From: Prorocentrum cordatum
Lineage: Eukaryota; Sar; Dinophyceae; Prorocentrales; Prorocentraceae
Assembly (NCBI GenBank): GCA_963575745.1
Contig: CAUYUJ010003051.1
Location: forward strand, 1-35,000
Reading direction: 5' to 3'
Length of the DNA stretch: 35,000 nt
Shown here piece by piece: positions 9,262-18,992 of this stretch. The position numbers and the translations under genes were made by a program. The notes under the pieces were generated by a model. That model worked only from the letters and a program-made list of their open reading frames with translations, was not told the DNA's origin and did not search any database. How positions within the stretch are numbered: the first letter of the stretch is position 1; each line of letters starts with the position of its first letter.

Positions 9262-9780
9262 AGGTGTGTCAACGACATGTACGCACTTAGCTTATCACAC
9301 CGAGCACGGGCATCGAACGTTGGGCGAGACATATTTGTACATGAATTTCGTGAAGCAAACACCCGAGCAGACGAACTTACTCATTTGGCCAGAGATGGCC
9401 ACACATTTCATCATAACTATTGCCATCGATATCCTTTCGAACGAGACTCTTTAAAGGTAGTCGCCTGTCGTGGAGGGTACGACGGGGGAGTGTGCAGCAA
9501 GGGCAATGCGTGCGGTTACTGGATGCAGATTGGCTATCTCAACATGTCTTCGCGGGCGTCTCGGCATGGAGTGTATTCTACACGATACTCCCCTTACCCG
9601 ACCTCTTCTCCTCTACATTATCATGCTGACACACCGTTGATTTGGAGAGACGCTGCTGCTGCTGCTTGGCTGGAGCCAGGCGCCACGATCACCGAATGTG
9701 AGTTGTCCGCTGCCGAAGCATTGACACGTGCCATACGCATACAGCTTCAGCAATTTGATGACAGCGATTTTGCTTCTTGA
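9262..9780 (+). pseudogene. RNase H-like C-terminal domain of a retroelement (RE1)
   Basis: The frame gives VHEFREANTRADELTHLARDG, which matches the end of an RNase H type domain (H...RE.N..AD.L...A). After a spacer come YDGGV...GYWMQIG and EPGATITECELSAAEALTRA, matching the first strand and first helix of an RNase H fold. It stops at TGA 9778-9780 after that helix. The upstream half of the first domain is missing. The order of parts is the same as in the copies at 14.6 and 32 kb. Confidence 0.65.
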
Positions 9781-9967
9781 TGGTGTGTTATCCCTCCGCC
9801 CTCCTGGGCTCGGGAATCATTTTCAAGATTAGCCAAGTTACATGACACCTCAGCCCGCCTCCGTGGGTAGGTGCTCGTTTCACTGCTGCTCAAATGCCTA
9901 GCTGCGTAGCTGACACGGGCTGCGCTGAAGACCAGCGCCTCGCCAGCCCGCGTAAACACAAAAACCA
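9262..9967 (+). mobile_element. retroelement tail RE1, 5'-truncated non-LTR type
   Basis: Contains the RNase H-like coding remnant (to 9780), a 3' untranslated stretch and an A-rich tail (CGTAAACACAAAAACC). The 3' end abuts GGTTGACGG, the inner 3' part of the hairpin loop. The 5' end is truncated into satellite. No reverse transcriptase remains. Confidence 0.65.
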
Positions 9968-9996
9968 AGGTTGACGGTTTACCGCCGGCGCCCAGT
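9968..9996 (+). repeat. hairpin element, right half only
   Basis: GGTTGACGGTTTACCGCCGG followed by CGCCCAG. The left arm is absent and is replaced by the retroelement tail. Confidence 0.9.
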
Positions 9997-10218
9997 TGAA
10001 GGATATTTGACCATTCATTTTGAGGAACCATATTTTTCGCACCTGTAGTGGGTTATATCGCGTCCGCCAGTAAAATTTCCAGGCCCATAGGTGCAGTATT
10101 ACTATCAAAACACTTGGAGGAACCGACGTTGGATAAAAACAGAAAAATGTCATTTTTCGAGTTTTTCGTTCCTCGATGCAGAAGCTTTCTTTATGTGTTC
10201 CGACGATTGCTGTGCCAG
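9997..10218 (+). repeat. block C
   Basis: TTGAAGGATATTTGACCATT, then CACCTGTAGTGGGTTATATC, ATTACTATCAAAACACTTGG, AACCGACGTTGGATAAAAAC and a T-rich stretch; ends near TGTGCCAGGAAA. Confidence 0.8.
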
Positions 10219-10280
10219 GAAAGAGCTCTACGAGGTTCCCCGCGGTAACCAGGTTGACGGTTTACCGCCGGTTTCCATTC
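10219..10280 (+). repeat. hairpin element with terminal motif
   Basis: AGAGCTCTACGAGG then a core at 10238-10271. One left-arm base is changed (CCCGCGGTAA), so the stem has a mismatch. Confidence 0.85.
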
Positions 10281-11275
10281 CGGGGAGCTGGAGAGCTAGT
10301 TGCCAAGAAAAATCTCGACGGACCTTTTGGTGACTTTTGGTCGGTTGAAAATTTTGTTCTCAAAATTTGAACATTCGTTAGAGCTCTAGTATTTTTTCCC
10401 ATGATATTCGATCTTATTCCCGCTCGCCATCTTGATCTCAGCTCGATCGGGTAACTTTGAAGGCCAAAAAGCGTCCCGGCGGGAACGGCCGTTTCGAGTC
10501 ATCTTGATACGCGCTGTCGGTTTTCTCAAGATACTCGAGCTTCAGTACAACTATAGAGCTGGTCAGCACAGCTAATGCATTCAGAATGATCAGGCGCGTT
10601 CGCCTGTTGAACCCAGTGGTCTGAACTCGGTCTGCTAGCCGAGCTCGGGTCGCAAACCTATTCGTATTATTCGAGTCATTGTAGCAGACGCTCTCGGTTT
10701 TTCGTACTTAACTCGATTTGTAGGGCAGCCACAAACCTGATAATCACAGAAATCGATTCAGAATTATCAGGCGCGTTCGTCTGTTGTTGAATGACGAGCT
10801 CTGAACTCGGCCTGCTCCCCGAGCTAGGTTCGCGAACCTATTGGTATTGTTCGAGTCATCTTGAGAAGTGCTCTCGGTTTTCTGTACTTAAATCGTGCTG
10901 GGGGAGAGCTACAGTGCTGCGGGTCACAGATATCGATTTGCACACATCAGGCGCGTCTTTTGGTCGATTCCAGAGCTCGGAACTCGTTCTGCTGCTCGAA
11001 CTAGATCCGCGAAACTGTTGTATTATTCGAGTCATTCTGAGAGGTACTCTCGGTTTTCTGCACTTAACTCAGGCTGTATGGGGGGCTGCAGAGCTGGTAA
11101 TCACAGGAATCGATCCGCAGACATCAGACGCGTCCGCCTGTCGCATTCAGAGGTCTGAACTCGGTTTTATACTCGAGCTCGATTGGAAAACTGTTTGTTT
11201 GTTTTGTTAGAATCATCTTGAGAGGTATATAATCGCTTGGGCTGAAAAACTAGTTGTTCTCTGAAATTATTCTCC
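10281..11275 (+). repeat. composite: D fragment, block B and about 4 satellite units
   Basis: GGGGAGCTGGAGAGCTAGTT leads into block B (about 10303-10490). Satellite landmarks are near 10620, 10802, 10979 and 11158. The run ends in the special terminal segment GCTTGGGCTGAAAAACTA near 11235, which also closes other runs. Confidence 0.85.
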
Positions 11276-11350
11276 GCATTACATATTGTGAGGAAGCTCT
11301 ACGAGTCCCCCGGCGGTAAGAAAGGTTGACGGTTTACCGCCGGCGCCCAG
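11276..11350 (+). repeat. hairpin element
   Basis: GGAAGCTCTACGAGTC then a core at 11310-11343. The loop variant reads AAGAAAGG, like the one at 16448 and 23860. Confidence 0.9.
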
Positions 11351-11539
11351 TTGGCCGACCCGACCATAAGAGACAATGTGTTAATTTTGGGTCGGTTTTT
11401 CAATCTTTCTACGAAATTTGAAAATTCGTTTCGGAAACTGGTATTTTTCTCACCTGTAGTGGGTTATGCCGCGTCTGCCATTTAAATCCTCAGGTCCGTA
11501 TCTGCAATATTACTATCAAAAGACTTGCTGGAACCGACG
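11351..11539 (+). repeat. block C, shortened
   Basis: TTGGCCGACCCGACC start, CACCTGTAGTGGGTTATGCC in the middle. It passes directly into satellite at CGGCCGTTTCGAGTCATC, skipping its usual 3' end. Confidence 0.75.
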
Positions 11540-12205
11540 GCCGTTTCGAGTCATCTTGACACGCGCTGACGGTTTTCTGTACTTATCTCGAGATTCAGGA
11601 CAGCTACAGAGCTAATGCTTACACAAACCGATTCAGAATCTTGAGGCGCGTTCGTCTCTCCCATAGAGAGCTCTGAACTCAGTCTGCTGCTCGAGCTAGG
11701 CTCGCAAATCTATTCGTAATCTTCGAGTTATTTCGACAAGTGCTGTCAGTTTTCTGCACTTAATTCACGATCTAGAATAGCTACAGAGCTGGTGCGCACA
11801 TGAAAGCATTCCGTATCATTAGGCGCACCCGTCTGTTGCATCGAGCGGTCTGAACTCTGCTACCCGAGCTAGGTCCGCAAAACTATTCGTATTCTTCAAG
11901 TTCTCTTTGCAGACGCTGTCGCTCTTCTGTACTTAACTGAAGCTGTAACAGAGTTGCAGAGCTAGGACACACGGAAACCGATCGAGAATCACCAGGGTCG
12001 TTCGGCTAGAGCATCTAGAGCTCTGGACATAGTCTGCTACCCGAGCTAGGTCCGCAACACTCTATTCGTATACGATCGATTTTTGTTGGAACTCAAGGTG
12101 TTTTTCTCAAGTTAAGTCGAGCTCCAGATGAGCTTGAGAGCTCTTTCGCATAGAAATCTTGAAGAACACTCTCTGAATGTGTATCGGGTAGCTCCGCACG
12201 AGAAA
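11540..12205 (+). repeat. 177-bp satellite, about 4 diverged units
   Basis: Landmarks CTGAACTC near 11672 and 11850, with CTCTGGACATAG in a decayed unit near 12021. The last unit ends in ATCGATTTTTGTTGGAACTC and AGATGAGCTTGAGAGCTCT, an alternative closing segment also seen near 27670. Confidence 0.8.
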
Positions 12206-12262
12206 AGAGCTCTACGAGGCTCCCGGTGGTAACCTGGTTGACGGTTTACCGCCGGCTCCCAG
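12206..12262 (+). repeat. hairpin element
   Basis: AGAGCTCTACGAGG then a core at 12223-12255. The left arm reads CCGGTGGTAA, which leaves a G-U pair in the stem. Confidence 0.85.
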
Positions 12263-12545
12263 TTGGCCGACCCGGCCCCGACGGACAATGTGGTAACCTG
12301 GGGTCGGTTTTTCGAAGATGGCGAGAGATTTTGAAATTCGTTTTGCAAATTCGAATTTTTATTCTATGCAGTGAATCATGGCGCTTTCGATGGTGCAATT
12401 CTTATGGCCCTAGCTGCATTATTTCGATTAAAAGACTACGGGGAACCACCATTGCGTCCGACCAAAAAAAAAGAAGTCAGTTGTTTGAAGCTAGTATGCA
12501 CAAGTTTTTTTTTCTGCTGTTATCTCGGAACCGACCTGGCCTATG
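12263..12545 (+). repeat. block C
   Basis: TTGGCCGACCCGGCCCC start, GTAACCTGGGGTCGGTTTTT, then a diverged centre (GGCCCTAGCTGCATTATTTC, AAAAGACTACGGGGAACC). Confidence 0.7.
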
Positions 12546-12603
12546 AGAGCTCTACGAGGGTGCCGGCGGTAACCTGGTTGACGGTCTACCGCCGGTTCCC
12601 AGT
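12546..12603 (+). repeat. hairpin element
   Basis: GAGCTCTACGAGGG then a core at 12563-12595. The right arm has one change (TCTACCGCCGG). Confidence 0.85.
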
Positions 12604-12811
12604 TCCGGCGCGCTGGAGAGCTAGTTGGCTCGGAAAAAAAGAACTGAACTTTTCACAACTTTTGGTCGGTTGAAAATTTCGTTCTCGAAATTTGAACATT
12701 CGTTAGAGCTCTAGTATTTTATTTTCGTGATATTCGATCTTATTCTCGCTCGGCATCTTGATCTGAGCTCGATCGGGTATCTTTTACTGCCGAAAAGCAC
12801 ACTGGCGAGAT
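12604..12811 (+). repeat. D fragment and block B
   Basis: CCGGCGCGCTGGAGAGCTAG then the block B landmarks with GAACTTTTCACAACTTTTGG, a variant shared with 6.7 and 8.16 kb. Confidence 0.8.
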
Positions 12812-13379
12812 CGGCCGTTTCGAGTCATCTTGATACGCGTTGTCGGTATTTTCTATTTAACTCGAGCTGTAGGACAGCTACAGAGCTTGTAAGCACAGCT
12901 ATCGCACTCAGAATCATCAGGCGCGTTCGCCTGTTGAATCCATAGGTCTGAACTCGGTCTGCTAGCCGAGCTCGGTCCGCAAACCTATTCGTATTATTCG
13001 AGTCAACTTGATACGCGTTGTCGGTATTTTCTACTTAACTCGAGCTGTAGGGCAGCTACAGTGCTGGTAAGCACGCCTATCGCGCGCAGAATCATCAGGC
13101 GCGCTCGCCTGTTGAATCAATAGGTCTGAACTCGGTCTGCTAGCCGAGCTAGGTCCGCAAACCTATTCGTATTATTCGAGTCAACTTGATACGCGTTGTC
13201 GGTATTTTCAATTTAACTCGAGCTGTAGGGCAGCTACAGTGCTGGTAAGCACACCTATCGCACTCAGAAAAATCAGACGCGTCCGTCTGTCGCATTCAGA
13301 GGTCCGAACTCGGTCTGATACTCGAGTTTGGCTGAAAAACTATTCGTTCTCTGCAATTCTTTTCGACATTATATGTTGT
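12812..13379 (+). repeat. 177-bp satellite, 3 well-preserved units (reference copy)
   Basis: The GAACTCGG landmark recurs at 12950, 13128 and 13306, exactly 178 bp apart; elsewhere (21008, 21185, 21362, 21539) the spacing is exactly 177. Unit order: GAACTCGGTCTGCTAGCC, GAGCTAGGTCCGC, CTATTCGTATTATTCGAGTC, CGGTATTTTCTA, TTAACTCGAG, the hairpin CTGTAG-GGCAG-CTACAG, then CAGGCGCG and a CGCCTGTTGAATC segment. No gene-like frame spans a unit. Confidence 0.92.
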
Positions 13380-13440
13380 CAGGAAGCTCTACGAGCCCCC
13401 CGGCGGTAACAAAGGTTGACGGTTTACCGCCGGCGCCCAG
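13380..13440 (+). repeat. hairpin element
   Basis: GGAAGCTCTACGAGCC then a core at 13400-13433, with loop variant AACAAAGG. Confidence 0.9.
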
Positions 13441-13640
13441 TCGATGAGCTAGAGGAATTCCGGCGCGGGGTGGAGCTAGTAACTCGTAGAGCTTCCCTTA
13501 GCAAGTTATTGCTGGAAGCTTAAGAGTAATTCCGGGTAGCTGGAGAGCTAGTTGGCAAGAAAAATAACTCGTAGAGCTTCCCTGAGCTAGTTGCTGGAAG
13601 CTTAAGAGTAATTCCGGCGCGCTGGAGAGCTAGTTGGCAA
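13441..13640 (+). repeat. connectors E (reversed), D and D
   Basis: GATGAGCTAGAGGAATTCCG is the reversed E connector. Two D copies follow (about 13482-13557 and 13566-13640), each opening AACTCGTAGAGCTTCCCT and passing through GGAAGCTTAAGAGTAATTCC. Confidence 0.8.
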
Positions 13641-14552
13641 GAAACATCTCGACGGAACTTTTGCTGACTTTTGGTCGGTTGAAAAATTTGTTCTCGAAAT
13701 TTGACCATTCGTTGGAGCTCTAGTATTTTTTCCCGTGATAGTCGATCTTATTCCCGCTCGCGATCTTGATCTCAGCTCGATCGGGTAACTTTGAAGGCCA
13801 AAAAGCACTCTGGCGGGATCGGCTGTTTCGAGTCATCTTGATATGCGCTGACGGTTCTCTGAACATAACTCGAGCTCTAGGGCAGCTACAGAGCTGGTAC
13901 GCACAGCTAATGCATGCAGAATAATCAGGCGCGTTCGCCTGTTTAACCCAGGGGTCTGAACTCGGTCTGTGAGCCGAGCTAGGTCCGCAAACCTGTTCGT
14001 ATTATTCGAGTCATCTCGACAGAAACTCTCGGTTTTCTGTACTTAACTCGAGCTGTAAGACAGCTACAGAGCTGGTATTTACAGAAACTGATTCAGAATC
14101 GTCAGTTGCGTTTATCTGTCGAATCCAGAGCTCTGAACTGGGTCTTCTGCTCGATCTAGAATCGCGAAATTATTCGTATTGGTCGAGTCATCTTGAGAAG
14201 TGCTCTCGTTTTTCTTCACTCCACTTGCGCTGAGAGGGGGCTACAGTGCTGGTTGTCACATGAATCGATTTAAAGAGATCATGCGCGTCCGCCTGTCGAA
14301 TCCAGAGCTCGGAACTCGGTCTGCTGCCCGAACTAGGTTCGCGAAACTATTGTATTGTTCGAGTTATCCTGAGAGATGCTGTCGGTTTTCTGCACTGACC
14401 TCGGGCTGTAGGGGGGCTGCGGGGCTGGTAGTGACAGGAGTCGATTCGCAGACATCAGATGCGTCCGCTTGTCGCATTCAGAGGTCAAAAACTATTCACT
14501 ATAAGTCAGAAGGTTGGTAGGTGCTGTCGGTTTTCTCAACTTAAGTCGAGCT
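13641..14552 (+). repeat. composite: block B and about 4 satellite units
   Basis: Block B to about 13815, then satellite landmarks near 13959, 14135 and 14311 and a truncated one near 14487. The last unit closes with CAACTTAAGTCGAGCTTGGAA immediately before the interrupted hairpin. Confidence 0.85.
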
Positions 14553-14586
14553 TGGAAGCTCTACGAGTTCCCCGGCGGTAACCAAG
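14553..14586 (+). repeat. hairpin element, left half, with target duplication
   Basis: GGAAGCTCTACGAGTT, then CCCGGCGGTAACCAAG. The last seven bases (14580-14586, AACCAAG) recur at 15435-15441 on the other side of the retroelement. Confidence 0.9.
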
Positions 14587-15434
14587 CCGGGGCCGCCTTG
14601 TGTGAGACATGTTCGACTTGTTTGACTTGTTTGTCCTACCCAGGCCGCCTGGTGTGAGACGTGTGAAGGCAGAGGAGGAGGAGGAGAGTGAGATGAATGA
14701 GAGGATGAGCAAGCGTATTGCCGTTAATTTTGAGAATGAAACGGAGTGGAGGTGTGAGAATATTGAGCGTCTTGGGATGGAGATCTTGGGAGATAGTAAG
14801 ACTGTTGTAAACTGGATGTGTGGTGAGTGGCAGATTCGCAACAAGCAGTATGTACGACTGGTGGGAACACTACAAAATACGGTATCGATGCTGTCTGGAT
14901 GGGGACTGACCTCACCTGCATCGGGACAGAATCTGTATAAGCATTTCTTTCGTGAGGGTAATGAGCGTGCGGATAAATTGTCGTGGGAGGCCAGAGGTGG
15001 CCAAACTATTACTCGCTGGTTTGCATATGATAAGTTCCTCAGTACTCGTAAGACTGCTCTCCGTGGTGCATTCGATGGGGGTGTCAGTAATGAAGGATGT
15101 GGAGGTGGGTGGTGGCTTCAGATTGGCGTTGTAGGTAGGGGTTCCAGCGTGCAGGTTGATTTTCCCATCTCCTCCTCCTCCTCCTCCTCCTCCTCTTCCT
15201 CCTGCACCAGCTCGCACAGCTTCCATTGGCACGATGTGGCCGAGGAGGCGATGAGCTTGCCTCCTGGTAGCACGGTAACCTGCTGTGAACTAGCTGCCTG
15301 CGCTGCCCTGACGAGAGCTGCTGCTAAGGTGGCGTGCGCTCTGCTACGACCTACCTAAGATGGTGGGGGCTCAGTTGCACTGCTCCGCCGATTCGGATTC
15401 GGATTCTAGTGGCGGACCGCAAACCGCAAAAAAA
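14587..15434 (+). mobile_element. retroelement RE2 inserted in the hairpin loop
   Basis: 848 bp lie between the two halves of one hairpin element. It is flanked by the 7-bp direct repeat AACCAAG and ends in GCAAACCGCAAAAAAA. An uninterrupted site with the same loop sequence exists at 22864-22897. This is the hallmark of target-primed retrotransposition with 5' truncation. The 5' end carries a short direct repeat (GGCCGCCTTGTGTGAGAC and GGCCGCCTGGTGTGAGAC, 51 bp apart). Confidence 0.8.
14609..15358 (+). pseudogene. RNase H-like C-terminal region of a retroelement (RE2)
   Basis: The frame starts inside the truncated element, so the ATG at 14609 is arbitrary. It shows GDSKTVVNW (the catalytic-Asp segment of an RNase H), HFFREGNERADKLSWEARGG (its last helix), then FDGGVS...GGGWWLQIG and PPGSTVTCCELAACAALTRA (first strand and first helix of an RNase H fold), ending at TAA 15356-15358. 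A CTC/TCC microsatellite (about 15171-15200) encodes about a dozen Ser between these parts. No reverse transcriptase is present. The frame is intact for 250 codons, suggesting a recent insertion. Confidence 0.7.
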
Positions 15435-15467
15435 AACCAAGGTTGACGGTTTACCGCCGGCGCCCAG
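15435..15467 (+). repeat. hairpin element, right half, with target duplication
   Basis: AACCAAG (15435-15441) runs into TTGACGGTTTACCGCCGG and CGCCCAG, completing the hairpin begun at 14571. Confidence 0.9.
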
Positions 15468-16424
15468 TCTCGACGAACCTTTTGGTGACTTTTGGTCGGT
15501 TGAAAATGTTGTTCTCGAAATTTGACCATTCGTTAGAGCTCTAGTATTTTTTCCCATGATATTTGATCTTATTCCCGCTCGCCATCTCGATCTCAGCTCG
15601 ATCGGGTAACTTTCAAGGCCAAAAAGCAGGCAGGCGGGAACGGCCGTTTCGAGTCATCTTGATACGCGCTGTCGGTTTTCTCAAGATAACTCGAGCTTCA
15701 GGACAACTACAGAGCTGGTCAGCACAGCTAATGCATTCAGAATGATCAGGCGCGTTCGCCTGTTGAATCCAGAGGTCTGAACTCGGTCTGCTAGCCGAGC
15801 TAGGGTCGCAAACCTATTCGTATTATTCGAGTCATTGTAGCAGACGCTCTCGGTTTTTCGTACTTAACTCGATCTGTAGGGCAGCCACAGAGCTGATAAT
15901 CACAGAAATCGATTGAGAATTATCAGGCGCGTTCGTCTGTTGAATCAAGAGCTCTGAACTCGGCCTGCTCCCCGAGCTAGGTTCGCGAACCTATTGGTAT
16001 TGTTCGAGTCATCTTGAGAAGTGCTCTCGGTTTTCTGTACTTAAATCGTGCTGGGGGAGGGCTACAGTGCTGCTGGTCACAGGAATCGATTTCGAGACAT
16101 CAGGCGCGTCCGTTCGTCGAACCGAGAGCTCGGAACTCGGTCTGCTGCTCGAACGAGATCCGCGAAACTGTTGTATTATTCGAGTCATCCTGAGAGGTAC
16201 TCTCGGATTTCTGCACTTAACTCAGGCTGTATGGGGGGCTGCAGAGCTGGTAATCACAGGAATCGATCCGCAGACATCAGACGCGTCCGCCTGTCGCATT
16301 CAGAGGTCTGAACTCGGTTTCATACTCGAGCTCGATTGGAAACCTGTTCGTTTGTTTTGTTAGTCTATAATCGCTTGGGCTGAAAAACTAGTCGTTCTCT
16401 GAAATTCTTTTCCACATTATATAT
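15468..16424 (+). repeat. composite: block B and about 4 satellite units
   Basis: Block B to about 15640, then landmarks near 15779, 15957, 16134 and 16310. It is very similar to the composite at 10281-11275, including GGTCAGCACAGCTAATGC, so the two share a recent ancestor. Confidence 0.85.
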
Positions 16425-16490
16425 TGTCAGGAAGCTCTACGAGTCCCCCGGCGGTAAGAAAGGTTGACGGTTTACCGCCGGCGCCCAGTG
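16425..16490 (+). repeat. hairpin element
   Basis: GGAAGCTCTACGAGTC then a core at 16448-16481, loop variant AAGAAAGG. Confidence 0.9.
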
Positions 16491-16555
16491 CCTCGTAGAG
16501 CTCTTCAGTAAAGAGCTAAGAGGAATTCCGGCGCAAGGTAGAGCTAGTTGGCGGG
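16491..16555 (+). repeat. connector E, reversed
   Basis: CCTCGTAGAGCTCTTCAGTA then AAGAGGAATTCCGGCGCAAG and GTAGAGCTAGTTGG. Confidence 0.75.
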
Positions 16556-16830
16556 CCCGGCCAAAAGAGAGGATGTGGTAACCTGGGGTCGTTTTTTTTT
16601 GACTTCATGCAACATTTTGAAATTCGCTTTGAGAACCAGTATTTTTCTCACGTGTAGTGGGTTCTGCCGCGTCTGCCAGTAAAATTCTCAGGCCCGTAGC
16701 TGCTGTATTACTATAAAAAGACTTGAGGGAACCGAATTTAGATGAAAAGGAATTTTCGATTTTTTATATTTTTTTTTGTTCTGGCTTCAAAAGCTTTCTT
16801 TATGTGTTTCGAGAAACGCTGTGCAAGTAA
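16556..16830 (+). repeat. block C
   Basis: First of four consecutive C blocks separated only by hairpins. Landmarks: CACGTGTAGTGGGTTCTGCC, CTGCCAGTAAAATTCTCAGG, AAAAGACTTGAGGGAACCG. Confidence 0.85.
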
Positions 16831-16888
16831 AAGAGCTCTACGAGATGCCCGGCGGTAACCTGGTTGACGGTTTACCGCCGGTTCCCAG
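16831..16888 (+). repeat. hairpin element
   Basis: AGAGCTCTACGAGATG then a core at 16849-16881; loop AACCTGG. Confidence 0.9.
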
Positions 16889-17171
16889 TTGGCCGACCCG
16901 GCCTTAAGAGACAAAGTGGTGACTTTGGGTGGGTTTTGCTAAGATTTGAAAGATATTTGACAATTCATTTTGAGGAAGCAGATTTTTCTCACGTGTAGTA
17001 GGTTATGCCGCGTCTGCCAGTAAAATTTTCAAGCCCGTAGCTGCAATATTACTATCGAAAGATTTGCAGGAACCGATTTTGGATAGAAACAAAAAAATCG
17101 TGTTTTTTTATTTATTCGGCTCCCGCTTGAGCATCTTCCTTGATGTCTTTCGAGGAGCGCTCTGTAACAAC
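16889..17171 (+). repeat. block C
   Basis: TTGGCCGACCCGGCC start, CACGTGTAGTAGGTTATGCC, GAAAGATTTGCAGGAACCG. Confidence 0.85.
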
Positions 17172-17228
17172 AGAGCTCTACGAGGTGCCTGGCGGTAACT
17201 TGGTTGACGGTTTACCGCCGGTTCCCAG
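17172..17228 (+). repeat. hairpin element
   Basis: AGAGCTCTACGAGGTG then a core at 17190-17221; loop AACTTGG. Confidence 0.9.
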
Positions 17229-17494
17229 TGGCGCTACCAAATGGTAACCCGGGGTCGGTGTTTTTCACTTTATCCAAGATTTTGAAATTCGTTTCGAGAA
17301 CTAGTATTTTGCTTACGTGTAGTAGGTTCTGCCGCGTCTGCGAGTGCAATTTTCAGGTCAATAGTTGCTGTATGACTATCAAACGACTTGAGGGAACGAC
17401 TTTGGATGAAAACCCAAAAATCGTGTTTTTTCAAGTTCCTCTGCTCTTGCTTCAGAAGCTTCCTTCATGTGTTCCGAGGATCGCTGTTCAACAA
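17229..17494 (+). repeat. block C
   Basis: GGCGCTACCAAATGGTAACC start (F-like fragment), CGTGTAGTAGGTTCTGCCGC, GACTTGAGGGAACGACTTTG. Confidence 0.8.
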
Positions 17495-17552
17495 AAGAGC
17501 TCTACGAGGTGCCGGGCGGTAACCTGGTTGACGGTTTTCCGCGGGTTCCAGT
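17495..17552 (+). repeat. hairpin element, degenerate
   Basis: AGAGCTCTACGAGGTG then a core at 17512-17545. Both arms are altered (GGGCGGTAA and TTTTCCGCGGG), so the stem is weak. Confidence 0.75.
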
Positions 17553-17830
17553 TGACCCACCCGGCCGAGGCGGAAAATGTGACAACTTTTGGGTGGTTTT
17601 GAATATTTCAAAGTTATTCGATCATTCGTTTCACGAAAGTAGATTCTTTGCACCTGTAAACGATTATGATGGCCTCTCCATCTTAATGTGAGCCCTCTAG
17701 ATGCCGTTTTTATCAAAACACTTGGCGAAACTATCTTCATGTCGACATCGAAAAAGTCATGTTTTCTTTTTTTAGAGAAATGTTTCAGAACGCCCTCTCT
17801 TTCGATGCTAAGCACTATTACGCGGGACAG
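17553..17830 (+). repeat. block C variant
   Basis: Carries CACCTGTAAACGATTATGAT, TTTTTATCAAAACACTTGGC and CATGTCGACATCGAAAAAGT, a subtype shared with 23.95-24.18 kb. Confidence 0.8.
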
Positions 17831-17880
17831 AAGCTCTACGAGGTTCCCGGCGGTGGCCAGGTTGACGGTTCACCGGCGGC
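17831..17880 (+). repeat. hairpin element, degenerate
   Basis: AAGCTCTACGAGGTTC then a core at 17847-17878, with arm changes (CGGCGGTGG and TTCACCGGCGG). Confidence 0.75.
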
Positions 17881-18095
17881 GCCATTGGACGCTACCAAGT
17901 GGACGCTACCATATACAAGAACAGGTAGTAACTTTTGGGTGGTTTTGTCGGTCTCGAGATAACTCGAGCTTCAGGACAGTTACAGAGCTGATAAGCACAG
18001 CTTATCAATGTAGGATGATTATGCGCGTTCGCCTGTTGAACCGAGAGGTCTCAACTCGGTCTGCTAGCCGAGCTAGCTCCGGAAATCTATTCGTT
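17881..18095 (+). repeat. F fragments and about one satellite unit
   Basis: TTGGACGCTACCAAGTGGAC holds reversed F motifs. It is followed by a satellite unit from about 17946 with the CTAGCCGAGCTAG landmark near 18062. Confidence 0.7.
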
Positions 18096-18480
18096 TACCT
18101 CGTAGAGCTCTTTGGCATCGATGAGCTAGAGGAATTCCGCCGCGGGGTTGAGCTAGTTGGCCAACCCGACGAAAAGAGACAATGTGATGACTTTGGGTCG
18201 GTTTTCTTAATATTCGAAAGATATTTGATAATTCTTTTTGATTACCGGTATTTTTCTCACGTGTATTGGGTTATGCCGCGTCTGCCAGTGAAAGGTCTGT
18301 AGCCGCAATATTATCAAAAGACCTGCAGGAACCGACGTTGGATAAATTCAAAAAAACGTAAATTCTCGAGTTTTTTTTTTCTGTCGCGTTCCAGAAGCTT
18401 CTTCATGTGCTATTTCAAAATTGATTTTGAGAAATCAGATTTTTTGCACCTTCGCGTCTGCCAGTGAAATTCTGAGGTCT
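18096..18480 (+). repeat. connector E (reversed) and block C
   Basis: CCTCGTAGAGCTCTTTGGCA then GATGAGCTAGAGGAATTCCG. Block C runs from about 18161 with CACGTGTATTGGGTTATGCC, then a second partial C (CAGATTTTTTGCACCTTCGC near 18438). Confidence 0.75.
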
Positions 18481-18730
18481 GTAGGTGCAGAGAACGCGTA
18501 TTAAGATGACTCGAAACAGCTGATCCCACCGGGATGCTTTTTGAAAGAAATATTTACACGATCGAGCTGCTGAGATTAAGATGGCGAGCGGGAATAAGAT
18601 CGAATATGGTCAGAAAAAATACTAGAACTCAAACGAATTGTTGAATTCCGGGAACAAAATTTTCAACCGCCTAAAAATCAGCAAAAGGTCCGTCGAGATT
18701 TTTCTTGCTAACTAGCTCTCCAGCGCCCCA
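18481..18730 (-). repeat. block B and D/E fragment, minus orientation
   Basis: Local inversion: ATTAAGATGGCGAGCGGGAA, TAAGATCGAATATGGTCAG and TTCTTGCTAACTAGCTCTCC are reverse complements of the leader block. Confidence 0.8.
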
Positions 18731-18790
18731 GAACTGGCGCCGGCGGTGAACCGTCAACCTGGTCACCGCTGGGAACCTCGTAGAGCTCAT
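18731..18790 (-). repeat. hairpin element, minus orientation
   Basis: Core 18740-18772 followed by AACCTCGTAGAGCTC. Confidence 0.88.
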
Positions 18791-18935
18791 TTCACGCGTA
18801 AGAGTGCTCGGAGTCGAAAAAGAGAGCTTCTGGAAGCATTTCTCGAAAAAAAGAAAAAATGATTTTTTTGTGTCGACATGAAGATGGTTTCCGCCAAGTG
18901 TTTGATGGTAAAAATGCGCCTACAGAGCTGATATG
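18791..18935 (-). repeat. block C variant fragment, minus orientation
   Basis: GCGTAAGAGTGCTCGGAGTC, GAGCTTCTGGAAGCATTTCT and GTCGACATGAAGATGGTTTC; the same subtype lies at 29.66 and 30.63 kb. Confidence 0.75.
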
Positions 18936-18992
18936 GAACCGGCGGTAAACCGTGAACCTGGTTACTGCCGGGAACCTCGTAGAGCTCTTTGT
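18936..18992 (-). repeat. hairpin element, minus orientation
   Basis: Core 18939-18971 (loop strand AACCGTGAACCTGG, one change) followed by AACCTCGTAGAGCTC. Confidence 0.85.
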
